Assembly (NCBI GenBank): GCA_002887195.1
Contig: PJAB01000133.1
Coordinates: 1 to 38,712, forward strand
Origin: Chrysochromulina parva
Lineage: Eukaryota; Haptophyta; Prymnesiales; Chrysochromulinaceae
DNA: 38,712 bases
Direction: 5' to 3'
Position 1 is the first letter of the stretch; every line of letters starts with the position of its first letter. Position numbers and translations under genes: made by a program. The notes under the pieces were generated by a model that was not told the origin of the DNA, searched no databases, and saw nothing but the letters and a program-made list of their open reading frames with translations. Positions 1-9,041 of this stretch are shown in pieces.

Positions 1-1
1 T

Positions 2-682
2 GAGCCGTTTGAAGCGAGCGCTCTCGTGGGCACTGGGACGCTCAACGGCGAGCCTGAGGTGGCGGATGAGGGCGCCCAGGGCAGCGCGAGCGCCGGAGCG
101 GGCGGCGCGGGCGGCGGCGCTGCGGCGGGTTCGGAAAAGGTTCGAGTCGACTTTTCGTCCCTCGACGCGCTCGAGCGTACCAGCAAGCCTGCGGACTTTG
201 AGAAGCATCTTGGCGCCGAGATTTCGGAGGCGAGCCGCGCGATCGACGCGATGACGCCGAACATGAAGGCGATCGAGCAGTATGAGGAGGTGCAGCAGCG
301 GCTGCTCGAGGTGGAGACCGAGTACATGTACGACGCTGTCAAGGCGAGCCAAAAGGAGGCCAACTCGAGCTTCCAGAACGCGCGCAATCAACGGTACTCC
401 AAGTTCATGAGCTGCTTCAAGGTGATCTCCGAGTCCATCGACGACAAGTACAAGGACCTGACGCAGACCAAAGGCGTCCTCGTGGGCGGCACGGCCTACC
501 TGTCGATAGAGGACACGACCGAACCCTACCTGCACGGGATCAAGCACACGGCCATGCCGCCCGCGAAGCGCTTCCGCCCGATGATGGAGCTCAGTGGTGG
601 CGAACGTACCGTCGCGGCGCTCCTCAAGTACGCCGCGATGCTGCTAAGCACGACGCCTGTGCACCTGATGACCACGGGATGA
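2..682 (+). pseudogene. SMC1: SMC1 cohesin subunit, C-terminal fragment (5' partial, 3' truncated)
   Basis: This open frame runs in from the left edge and encodes 226 residues of the C-terminal half of SMC1, the cohesin ATPase that holds sister chromatids together. It shows the end of the coiled coil, the APNMKA-like segment (here TPNMKAIEQYEEVQ), the EPYLHGIKH and KRFRPMMELSGGERTVAAL segments, and thus the ABC signature motif (LSGGE). Right after TVAALL the homology stops. Known SMC1 proteins continue into the Walker B and D-loop (a DEIDAALD-type motif) and about 100 more residues. Here there are only some 18 unrelated residues, then a stop inside a degenerate repeat. None of the three forward frames up to the next gene shows a Walker B. 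Without it the head could not hydrolyse ATP. Likely a broken copy, a rearrangement breakpoint or an assembly join; an undetected intron leading to a distant exon is less likely. The Gly/Ala-rich stretch near residues 25-45 is low complexity. Confidence 0.8.
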
Positions 683-772
683 CCACCTGATGACCACCCG
701 ATGACCGCCTGATGACTACCCGATGACCACCTGATGACGACTTATGACGTCTGATGACGTTTGATGACGGCT
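664..772 (+). repeat. degenerate 11-12 nt tandem repeat (TGATGACCACC-like)
   Basis: Roughly nine imperfect copies of a unit close to TGATGACCACC follow one another. The first copies overlap the last codons of the SMC1 fragment and supply its stop. The later copies decay to TGATGACG. The array lies exactly where SMC1 homology ends and just before the methyltransferase gene, so it marks the breakpoint. Confidence 0.75.
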
Positions 773-790
773 GCCGCCTGTTGACCCCAG

Positions 791-3016
791 ATGTTCTCGT
801 TTGTCAGGCACACGGACCGGGCGACGCTCGAGGCTTGCGGCGAAGCACGGTCTGTGCTCCTGGCCCAGCCCAGGGCGCCCGCTCTGCAAGAGAAGGCGCA
901 ACATCGAAACGACAAGCTCGTCGCAAGCGTCCTTCTCCAGCCCAAGCCGCTCAAGACGGCGCTCACGATGGAGCTGCACCTTCGTGGCGGCGGCGTCGGC
1001 GTCGGCAGCGGCAGCGGCAGCGGAAGCGGAAGCGGAAGCGGAAGCGGAAGTGGCAGCGGCCCCAAGCGCCTCAGAACGGACGACTTTGTGGCGAACGTCC
1101 AAGGTTCCATGCCATCGACTCATGCCCTGGACCCGCTTCAGATGCCACTCGTGCCAACGTCAGCCTCGCGGTTTGATCATGCGGCGTGTTGCGGCGGCTC
1201 CAGCGTCGTCAGCATGCGGGAGGTTATCGCCGAGGGGACCTGCATCCCACACTTCAGGAGCAGCGTCAGCGCGCTCGTGAGGCTGAATCGCGCAGAGGGT
1301 AGCGGCCACCCTCGTATTGATGGCAGCGGAGTTGCTCCAGAGCACAGCGACGCCGATCTCCTCGCCCTCGCAGCATTCTCCTCGTCATCTGAGCTGTCAG
1401 ATGGAGAGGAGGAGGATAGCAGAGACCCCGCAGATGCAGCCATCCGTGACGAGATTGCGCAAAGGGCAAGTGCCCCTTGTGGGCACACACCGTGCCGGTT
1501 CGACGGCGCATGCTTTTCGCGCGATGCGGCCCACTGGCTGCGTTATGCTCACCCGCGCGAGACCGTCAAGGAATATTGCCCAAACCTGGCCGCTGGCCGC
1601 CGCTGCTTCAACAAAGGCAGCGTGTGGGATGATCACAACAAGCTCTTCTCGCACGGGCCGCTGCCAAGCGCCATCCAGGCTTTCCTTAAGGCTGCCCAGC
1701 CCCACGCAGCCACATCTGCACAAGATGATGCGCCGTCGGCCGGCAACGACACTTACCTTGTGCAGCTGCAGGCGATGACCGTACGCGAGCTCAAGGCGGA
1801 GGGTGCACGTCTGGGCGTCGACCTGAGTGGCTGCCTCGAGAAGGCCGAGCTCGTCGGGGCCCTTGCCGTGTCCCCACATGCGGCCCAGCAACACCGCCAG
1901 CAAGGCCACTCAGCAGCACCGTCGCCATCGCAGTCAGCGTTGAGGCCGGGCATACATCAACCCGCCTCGCAGCCTGCCGCACGACCGCCCGCTCGACCGC
2001 CAGCTCCGCAGACATGGGCCGGGCGGCCGATGCCATCCCTTCCGGACCGCGCGCTGGCCTCCACTAAGCTCGGCCAGCGCTTCGGTGCCAACCCGTTCTC
2101 GACGCTCGACGCCAAGCAGGGAGTGTGGCAGCAGCGCAAGAAGGAGTGGCATGCACTCTTCGACTCGAGCCTCGGACGCGACGATGACCTCCTGGGCCCC
2201 GGGCTGCGCAAGATGCTGCCGGAGTCTTCGAAGCTCAACGGCACGAGCGTGTTCGATCCGGTGCTCATGGAGCAGCTGCTGGACTGGTACGTGCCCCGGC
2301 CGCTCCACCTCAGCGTGCGGCACCGTCCCGTTGTCGTCATCGACCCGTTCGCTGGCGGCGTTGTACGCGGCTTCGTGGCAGCCGCCAAAGGCCTGCTGTA
2401 CATCGGCATCGACGTCTCAACGGACCAGGTGGAGGCTAACCGCAAGCAGGTGGGCCCAGAGGGCAAGTGGGACTTTGCCTATCCGCCGTGCTGGATCTTG
2501 GGCGATGGCGAGGACATCGAGGCTCTCGTGACGACCGAGCTGCGGCGGCGGGGGCTCGAGCCTTGTGCAGACGCACTCATCTCCTGCCCGCCATACTACA
2601 ACCTCGAGGAGTACAAGGGCGGGCGCAACGACCTGAGTGGTTTCCCATCGTACGGCGCGTTCCTCGCAAAGTACCAGCGCATCGTCACCAATGCGGTGAA
2701 GCTCCTACGGCCCAAGGCACTCAGCATCTTCGTTGTCGGCAACGTGCGCGACAGCCGGACGCACGCCATGTACATGCTGCACACGGACACGGTGGCCGCC
2801 TTTAAGCAGGCGGGCTGCAGCGTGCACCAGGATGCTGTCCTCATCACCGCCATCGGCACCGGCGCGATGCGAGCGACGCGAACCATGTCCGCTGGCGCGA
2901 AGCTGATCCCCACGCACCAGAACGTCGTTGTGACTGTCAAGGGCTCTGGCTTCACGCCCGCCGACGCACGTGCGCGAGGCGTGCGCCCCAATGCGGAGGG
3001 CTCGCAATCACAGTGA
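791..3016 (+). CDS. PBZ zinc finger - SAP - phage-type DNA methyltransferase fusion
   Basis: The 741-aa protein probably methylates DNA bases at exocyclic amines (N6-adenine or N4-cytosine). Order of parts: a Gly-Ser repeat (about 67-90); an acidic patch (about 199-210); a PBZ-type poly(ADP-ribose)-binding finger with C235-x5-C241-x6-H248-x5-H254; a looser second C/H cluster (C263, C272, H282, H288); a SAP-like segment (about 322-358); a Pro/Gln-rich linker; and a methyltransferase domain (about 430-718). The last has a motif-X-like block NPFSTLDAKQGVWQQRKKEW (434-453), motif I DPFAGG (518-523), YIGIDVSTDQVEAN, the catalytic CPPY (599-602) in SCPPYYNLEEY, VVGNVRD, and THQNVVVTVKG near the end. 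From family knowledge, this series is that of orphan DNA methylases of tailed phages. PBZ fingers are typical of eukaryotic DNA-damage proteins. The start is uncertain: M60 (968) directly precedes the GS repeat and may be the true start. Transfer from a phage or giant virus is inferred. The base specificity cannot be read from sequence. Confidence 0.85.
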   Translation: MFSFVRHTDRATLEACGEARSVLLAQPRAPALQEKAQHRNDKLVASVLLQPKPLKTALTMELHLRGGGVGVGSGSGSGSGSGSGSGSGSGPKRLRTDDFVANVQGSMPSTHALDPLQMPLVPTSASRFDHAACCGGSSVVSMREVIAEGTCIPHFRSSVSALVRLNRAEGSGHPRIDGSGVAPEHSDADLLALAAFSSSSELSDGEEEDSRDPADAAIRDEIAQRASAPCGHTPCRFDGACFSRDAAHWLRYAHPRETVKEYCPNLAAGRRCFNKGSVWDDHNKLFSHGPLPSAIQAFLKAAQPHAATSAQDDAPSAGNDTYLVQLQAMTVRELKAEGARLGVDLSGCLEKAELVGALAVSPHAAQQHRQQGHSAAPSPSQSALRPGIHQPASQPAARPPARPPAPQTWAGRPMPSLPDRALASTKLGQRFGANPFSTLDAKQGVWQQRKKEWHALFDSSLGRDDDLLGPGLRKMLPESSKLNGTSVFDPVLMEQLLDWYVPRPLHLSVRHRPVVVIDPFAGGVVRGFVAAAKGLLYIGIDVSTDQVEANRKQVGPEGKWDFAYPPCWILGDGEDIEALVTTELRRRGLEPCADALISCPPYYNLEEYKGGRNDLSGFPSYGAFLAKYQRIVTNAVKLLRPKALSIFVVGNVRDSRTHAMYMLHTDTVAAFKQAGCSVHQDAVLITAIGTGAMRATRTMSAGAKLIPTHQNVVVTVKGSGFTPADARARGVRPNAEGSQSQ
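1004..1062 (+). repeat. GGCAGC/GGAAGC hexamer microsatellite coding for (Gly-Ser)n
   Basis: About ten hexamer units of GGCAGC or GGAAGC in frame encode alternating Gly-Ser residues near the N-terminus of the DNA methyltransferase fusion. It is a probable flexible linker and length-variable site. Confidence 0.8.
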
Positions 3017-4199
3017 GGCTGCAGGGATGAGCGTTGTTCTTCAGTACTCGATCACAGATGTAGAAGCTAGTACGCGACGTTCATTTCCCGCCTGTCGCTA
3101 CGCTAGGTACATCGCTTGAGCTGTGATACTCTGATAACCGTGCCCCCGATTACCTCTCGTGATGCTGCGTGCATCACTCCGTGGTTACCAGGTTAGCGAG
3201 GAAGTTGACACGCACACGAATACTAACCTTTTGGAACCCCACCCACACCTTTAAACTTCTTACCCTAAAGGCGCCGAATGCACGCCTGTCGCGGTTTTGA
3301 TGGAGTCATTTCTTTCCAAACACCGAGAAGTTCTCGTCCGAGAAGCTCGTTTCCGCGCTGGTTCCGGCGACGCAGGCAAGCACGCCGGATCTTCAGCACG
3401 ACGTAATGAAAAGTGTCGATGCCAACACCAGCTCGCCCAGAGCCGCGTTGAGTACCGGGTCAATCGAGAAGCTGCTGGCGGCTCTTAGGGGAGCATGGGG
3501 GCGCCAGTAGCTGCTCGTTCCGCGTCGCGCAAAACCGCCATTGCCTTGGCATCGACCCGCTGCTCTGAGAGCGTGCGCGCGCGAGGCTGACGGGCGTGGC
3601 AGCTGCCGCCTCGAGCTCATCGGGCACGGATGAAGGCGCTCTCGCCATGCTGCTCGTGCCGCGAGCCTCAGATTTTGAGCGAGTCGCCGGCACTGACCCC
3701 TCGCTGCCACGGCTGCAACGGGTGGAGGGAGACCATGAGACCAAACCCTTCCGAGCTCATCCTGTGCACCAAGGCCGCCTTCGATGAGTGCCGCCAGCTC
3801 CGAAAACCCTCCCTCTCCCAGCTGTGCTGATGTCTTCCCCTGAGCATTGATGGGTGGTGTTCTCAGCGCCCTCGGACAGGAGCATCTGGACGCATGGGGT
3901 TTGACACATGAACGCAGCAGCGATTAGTAGCGACCAGGTAAAATTCCATGCAAGATGGGCGAGATGCAAAGAAGCCTCGAAGAGTTCAAGCTGAACGCGA
4001 AAGCGTGAATGGAGTTCGTGAAAAGCTGAAAACCCCGGGGAAACCTCTAGTGGGTGATTGCACTAGTGGGAAACCATGTATGGTGCAAATGTTTGTCGTT
4101 TCGTCCGTCACCTTCCTTGCGTCGATCCGATCCTTTTTTCTCACAACGAATCTGGAACAACTGTTTCGTCACGAACAGATCGAGCCGCGATTCACACGA
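3017..4199. other. intergenic, 1.18 kb, no secure gene
   Basis: No convincing homologue is seen on either strand. A perfect 7-bp stem with a 5-nt loop lies at 3159-3177 (GTGATGC...GCATCAC), about 145 bp after the methyltransferase stop. An open stretch at 3302-3489 (+) has protein-like composition (it contains EKFSSEKLVSALVPATQAS and GSIEKLLAALRGAWG) but has a stop just upstream and no early ATG. Another open stretch at 3630-3830 (+) contains CHGCNGW and NPSELILCTKAAFDE. These may be exons or relics of an unrecognised gene. The last 250 bp is open in the PEX22 frame but does not look like coding sequence. Confidence 0.4.
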
Positions 4200-4841
4200 A
4201 TGGGACTCCTCTCATTTGTGCCAACGAGTTTGAGGCCGGTGGTGGTTGCGCTACTCGCCATCGTGGTGGTCATTTTGCTCCTCCGGCCGCGCAACAAGCC
4301 GGGCGAGGGCGGCGTTCACAACTCTCCAGGCCAGCAAGGAACCTCGTCCTCGTCCTCCGTCAGGTTGACCACGCGCGGCCCTGCCTTCAGCCTATCGACT
4401 GTGGGCACACTCCTCGAGTTTCGCGAAGGGCGCGTGCAGCTGATTCCGGGCGCGGTCGATGCCCTGCGCCGAATCAGTGCTGTCGCGGATGTCTTCCTGG
4501 TCACGCAGCTGCCCAAAGACACAGATGAGCTCGAGACCGCCTCGCTCGAGACAATGGCACGCGCTGGCCTCTTCGATGCAGGTGCATGCGAACGGCACAA
4601 GACCATGTTCTGCAGCACCGAGGACGGGCGCCGCGCCATGGTCCGACAGCTTGCGCCCGCGATACATTTGGACACGAGCCCCAAGGTTCTCCGTTACCTC
4701 GCGCCGCACCTTGCGCGTGTCGTGTACGTGGACCCAACACGCAGTAAGATCGACGCCGATGACCCCATCAAGGGATCCAGTATCGACTCCGCGAGCAGCC
4801 TTGCCGAGTACGCGTCTATTTTCGCCCCGACCGCAGCGTGA
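4200..4841 (+). CDS. PEX22: Peroxin-22-like membrane anchor
   Basis: The 213-aa protein resembles plant PEX22, the peroxisomal membrane protein that recruits the E2 enzyme PEX4 so that the PEX5 import receptor can be ubiquitinated and recycled. An N-terminal transmembrane segment (about residues 11-28, VVVALLAIVVVILLL) is followed by a basic, Ser-rich linker and a soluble domain. That domain has the plant-like order: GTLLEF, VDALRRISAVADVFLVTQ, AGLFDAG, MFCSTEDGR, VRQLAPAIHLDTSPKVLRYLAPHL. The frame stays open to 3948, but the ATG at 4200 puts the membrane anchor at the very N-terminus as in the family, so I chose it. Its partner PEX4 is not in this window; the E2 at 27535-28138 is a UBE2H type, not PEX4. 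The identification rests on remembered motifs without an alignment. Confidence 0.8.
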   Translation: MGLLSFVPTSLRPVVVALLAIVVVILLLRPRNKPGEGGVHNSPGQQGTSSSSSVRLTTRGPAFSLSTVGTLLEFREGRVQLIPGAVDALRRISAVADVFLVTQLPKDTDELETASLETMARAGLFDAGACERHKTMFCSTEDGRRAMVRQLAPAIHLDTSPKVLRYLAPHLARVVYVDPTRSKIDADDPIKGSSIDSASSLAEYASIFAPTAA

Positions 4842-5491
4842 ACCTGCCCGCGTCACCCGCCTCTCTCAAGAGAGGTGTTATTTCCTCCGAGATCTAGGAG
4901 GTGGACGGGAATAGCCGAGCGAAGCGCACTCGAATCCGACCGGGCGCGGATTGGTGGATAGGGAAAGCCCTCTTACCCGCGTACCGGATACGCGCCCGTT
5001 CTTGCCGCGGTTTCTGGAAATTACGCCGCCGATCCGGCGCGATAGAGGCGATAGCGCCGCGATAGCCCGCCACGATGCATATGGGCCGGATAAAATCGGT
5101 AAATCGCGTCATGGGTTTTACCGGCCGTAAAATTCCGTAGCCTTCTCGGCGTAATCTCGGGCCTGGAATCCAATCGTCTCCCCCAATAACTGTTTATATC
5201 CAAATTCCAATACCCGATTAATCGCCGCCGCGTCCGCCGAGCGCGCGTCCGGGCTCTGCCCGTGATAACGGTCGCTAGAACAGTGCTAGTTATCTGGTAT
5301 GCCTAGTCTCACACTTGCGACGACTTCAAAGGACTTGTTCGGCGTCGCCCGTCGGCGCGTGGTCACGTCACTATTCGTGACCAAGTAGGTGCGATTAGCC
5401 GCGGAGCCGTAACGTCCGCGTGACGCAATGCAAACGTGTGAGCGTAGCCCCACCGGTCACGCCCGCGGCCTGGAGCTCTAGCACCATCTAC
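4842..5491. other. convergent 3' intergenic region, 650 bp
   Basis: This lies between the 3' ends of PEX22 (+) and the kinase gene (-). Two small inverted repeats follow the PEX22 stop: CCTCTC-TCAA-GAGAGG at 4860-4875 and CCTCC-GAGATCTA-GGAGG at 4884-4901. They could form tandem stem-loops in the 3' UTR. The remainder is GC-rich with many CGATA/GCGATAG-type words around 5030-5080. It holds no open frame with recognisable homology and no tRNA with correctly spaced boxes. Confidence 0.4.
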
Positions 5492-8400
5492 TCACATGAA
5501 TTTTGTGGACTTGAGCATCTGAGCTGGAGATACGAAGCCAGAGGCCGAGCGGTCGGCGGCGGTGTAGGCTGCCTGGCTACGGCTGGCGGCAGTTGTGCGC
5601 TCGATGACGGAGACGGTGGAGGCCGAGCGGCTAGCAGCTGTTGAACGGTCGGCGACGGAGACGTGTTGGGAGTAGTTGCTACTGCTGCCTGCACGCCGCC
5701 GCTGCAGGAGTTCCTGCTGCTGCTGCTTCTGCCGGTTGGCAGCAGCAATCGCCAACTGCAGATCGCTCAGCATGGTCTCCTGCCCATTCGTCGCAGCTTT
5801 GTACATCTGGGGGACATCTGGCTCTGGCTTGGGAGGCAGGTGGGGGTGCAAGTGCGCCTGGTGCTCTCGTGCCGCCTCCTGTCGCGTCAGGAGCACCGCC
5901 CGCGCGAGGTGCTGCCGCCACTTGTCCTCGGTGGCCACACGTGCTGCCTCTGCTGCCTTGATGACCGATGCTTGGGCTTCCGCCTCGACCTTGGCGAGGG
6001 CGTTGGCAACCTCTTTCTCAATGCGCCCACGCCACTCCGCGTCGAGCTCGGATCGCAGCTTCAGCAGAGCCGCTGGCATCGTATCGGGAGGGGTAGTTGC
6101 ATGGTGCGTTGCCTCGAGCTCGCCACGTGACGGCTCGAGCTCGCCGGAGCTGAGCTCTGAGCTCAGGATCGAGATCTCGGCGTTGTGCCGCGCGCGTAGC
6201 TGCTCGTGCTCGCGCTCGTGCTCGCCGATCAGCGCCGCCTCGACCTCGCGCCGGAGGCGGAGCGTGGCCAGCTCGGCGTCGAGGGCCTCCACCATCGTCG
6301 AATCTCCTGGCGCCTCCCCCGTCAGCCTCTCCTGGAGCAAGTTGCAGTCTTCCTGCAGCGCCGCGAAGGCATGCTGGAGCCGCTGCACTTCCGCCTCGGC
6401 CCGTTGAAGCGACACCTCGAGGGCACTGCATCGGAGGCTCCCCTGCTGCCACTTGGCACGTAGCTCGCTTGCTTCCGCCTCGAGCACCTCAGTGCTCTGC
6501 TTGAGCTCTTCGGAGGTGCGCTCCGAGGCCGCAATCCGTTGCCGTTTCGTCTGGAGCTCGAGTCGGAGCTGCGCCTCGACGTGTTCAAGCTCGGCGATAC
6601 GCTCGTCGCGGGAGGCGATCTCATGCAGCATCGGCGCCATCAGCTCGTCCACTTCACCCTGCTCGAGGCTCAGCTCGAGCCGCTCGCGCATCGGCGGGAT
6701 CGCGTCATCATCGCTGGTCATCTCGGCGACAAGCCATGCCAAGCACGCTCGCTGAATCGCCGCTACGTCGACTGCGGCGGATGCAGTGAGTGCTCCTGCT
6801 GAGCTACCGGTACCTGCCGAGCTCGCCCGCTGGAGTGCAGCACCCATACTGGTAGCAGCACCCGTGCCCCTCGCCTGCTCGAGCGTCGCATCTGTGTCAC
6901 TCCAGACAGCGTCAAGCACGGCGCGGGTCACAAGGTGAGCTGCAATCTCCTCATCCAACCGCACATGCAGCTGAGCGACGTCCGCAGCGGCCAAGCCTGC
7001 CGCGGCCGCCTGCGCCTCTGTTGCCTGCTGCTGCGCCTGGGACGTCTGCTGCTGCGCCTCAGCCAGAGCCTGCTGAGCAAGGGCCAGCTCACGCATCGCC
7101 TCTGCACCGCGCTCGGAAGCGGCGGTCTCGGCTGCCCGGCTCTTGCGTAGTCGCTCGCGCATCGACTCGAGCTCGTCGGCTGCGGCGGCGAGCAGCACGC
7201 TCGCCGCGGCATGGCCCGGCGACTCTGTACCGGCACCGGCCCTCTTTGCTATGGGGCTGACAGGGTGCGAAGGCTCCGCGACAGCCGGCGGCGGCGGCAG
7301 GACGATCGCCCGAGAGCGGGGGGCAGAGCCGCCAGCAGCAGCTGCCAGCGGTGGGGGCGTCGAGAGCGAATCTTCGAGCCAACGGTCTTCGAGGATCTGC
7401 TTCGCCGTCAGGCGCATCGCTGGCGTCCGGTGGAGCAAAGCCATAGTGAGCGTCCTCGCGCTGGCCGACACGGCAGTCCATGCGGTCGAGAGGAAGGGCA
7501 CCTCACTCTCCACAGTGCGGATGGATGCAATGAGCTCAGGCAGCCCAACATCCTGCGACAGGGGAGTGCACGAATGAGCTCAGACATGGGAGCTCGGGCA
7601 GATCCTCAGGCCGATCCTGCTACGGGAGGGTGGAGGCATGCCGAGGCATGCCGACGCGTGGGAGGTGATGGGATGAGGGACAGCCCCCCCGCGCACTGTC
7701 CAAGGTGGAGTGGCCAAGATGGAGCGCGGGCGCACCTGATTCCAGGGCGACTCCCCACTAAGCATCACGTACAGCGTCACGCCCAAGCTCCAGCAGTCGC
7801 ATTCGACGCCGTACGAGGGTGGCGCCGCAACGCCAAATGAGGTCTGGCCGCGGTACCAGGCCGCGACCTCAGGCGCCATGTAGAGCGGCGTGCCTCTGAA
7901 GCCGCTCAAGGAAGCTTCGCCTATCACGCAGCGCGCAGCTTCGCCAAAATCGACGAGGCGGCAACACCAGCTGCTGGACGGCCCGCTGCCGGTGCGCGCG
8001 AGTCCGACGTGCTCCGGCTTCAGGTCGCGGTGCGCCCAGCCGAGGCCGTGCAGATGGGCGACGGCCGTGGCCACCTGCCGGAAGAGCAACCGCCCGTCCT
8101 TTTCTTGTAAGCGCCCGCCACGCTCCTCGATGAGGGAGAGCAAGTCCGTGTCGATCGCGTCGAAGGTCAAGGCGATCTGCGATGGCGTGCACAGGATGCC
8201 ATGCAGCTGGGAGATGTGCATGTGTGGCGCAATGGTGCGCAGTGCTCCGACCTCGGCGCAGGCTTTGAGGAGGGCGCGCTCCGACTCTCTGATCATCTCG
8301 AGATTGAGCACCTTGAGCACCACGTTAGCATCGTCCGAATGACGCCGTGCTTGGTACACGGTGGACATCTGGCCCTCTTGACCGAGTTGCCGATGGATGA

Positions 8401-8683
8401 CAACGGCCTCGGAAAGATGGCCGCAGCCTGTCGGGACTCCATCTGGCACATCGAGCAGACGCGCCACGAAGTCGGGCGCCAACTTCATCGATGCACGCAG
8501 CGCTGCCAGACGAGCCTGTGGCGTGCTTGGCTGCGCCGGTGAGGACTCTGCTGGTCGGCTCTCACTGCTTCCTGGCAGCCTCGGTCCAGGCGATGCAGGC
8601 ACAGACGCCGCTGCTCTTCTTAGCGAGTGATCGCTCGGCGACGCTACGCTCGATGCTTTGCGCCGTCGAAAGAACGATGACAT
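5492..8683 (-). CDS. Ser/Thr protein kinase with long C-terminal coiled coil (2 exons)
   Basis: Exon 1 carries a protein kinase domain: a Gly-loop LGQEGQMSTVY with fewer glycines than usual, the ATP-binding Lys in VVLKVL, HRDLKPEHV, DFG in LVDFGEAA, APE in YMAPEV, and DCWSLGVTLYVMLSGESPW. The frame then runs into an intron (7553-7735). Exon 2 resumes with DVGLPELIASIRTVESEVPF and RTPAMRLTAKQILEDRWLED, the end of the kinase C-lobe. Joining 7736 to 7552 keeps phase 0. About 600 more residues follow, mostly Glu/Ala/Leu/Gln-rich coiled coil, ending in a Ser-rich tail. The catalytic residues look intact and the subdomain XI text is CAMK/CDPK-like, but I cannot assign a family. The frame is open to an ATG at 8848; I prefer the ATG at 8683 (MSSFFRRRK) because the extra 55 residues look like translated leader. 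Function is probably scaffolded signalling, by inference only. Confidence 0.8.
7553..7735 (-). other. spliceosomal intron in the kinase gene (183 nt, GT-AG)
   Basis: On the minus strand the donor is AATCAG|GTGCGC and the acceptor CTGTCGCAG|GATG. A CTCAT branch-point candidate lies 22 nt before the acceptor. Splicing restores the kinase C-lobe in phase. Unspliced, exon 1 runs to a stop at 7580 inside the intron. It contains a short duplication of GAGGCATGCC (7630-7650). Confidence 0.85.
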
Positions 8684-9041
8684 GGCGCTCCGGCTCGCCG
8701 CGAGCAGGGAGAGCCGAGGCTCCCATCGCGTGTGTGCAACTTGAAGACTGCAATGAATATTCTCGAATCTCGACTGCGCTGTGAAAGAAACCCCGCTTGC
8801 CATGGCTTGCCCGCTGTGTAGTGTGCGCCAGGTGTGCGCGCACCACATTTAGCGGTCAGTGCCAATCAAAATCGTGATGAATCTAGATGAATCCTCCATG
8901 TGTTCATGTGGTAACCGTAACTACCGCCCGCCTGCCTTTGCAGTGGGTGACTGGGACCATGAACCATTGAACCACGAGGTGCTCTCACCGACTCTCGCTC
9001 TCGCTCTCTCGACCTTTACTCGACCTTCATTCGACCTTCAC

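Noticed and set aside
3948..4199. 84-residue extension of PEX22
   Set aside because: PEX22 proteins carry the membrane anchor close to the N-terminus; the extra text shows no family likeness.
4905..4945. tRNA gene suggested by TAGCCGAGCG and CTCGAATCCG words
   Set aside because: The A-box and B-box-like words are only about 10 nt apart and no acceptor stem pairs around them.
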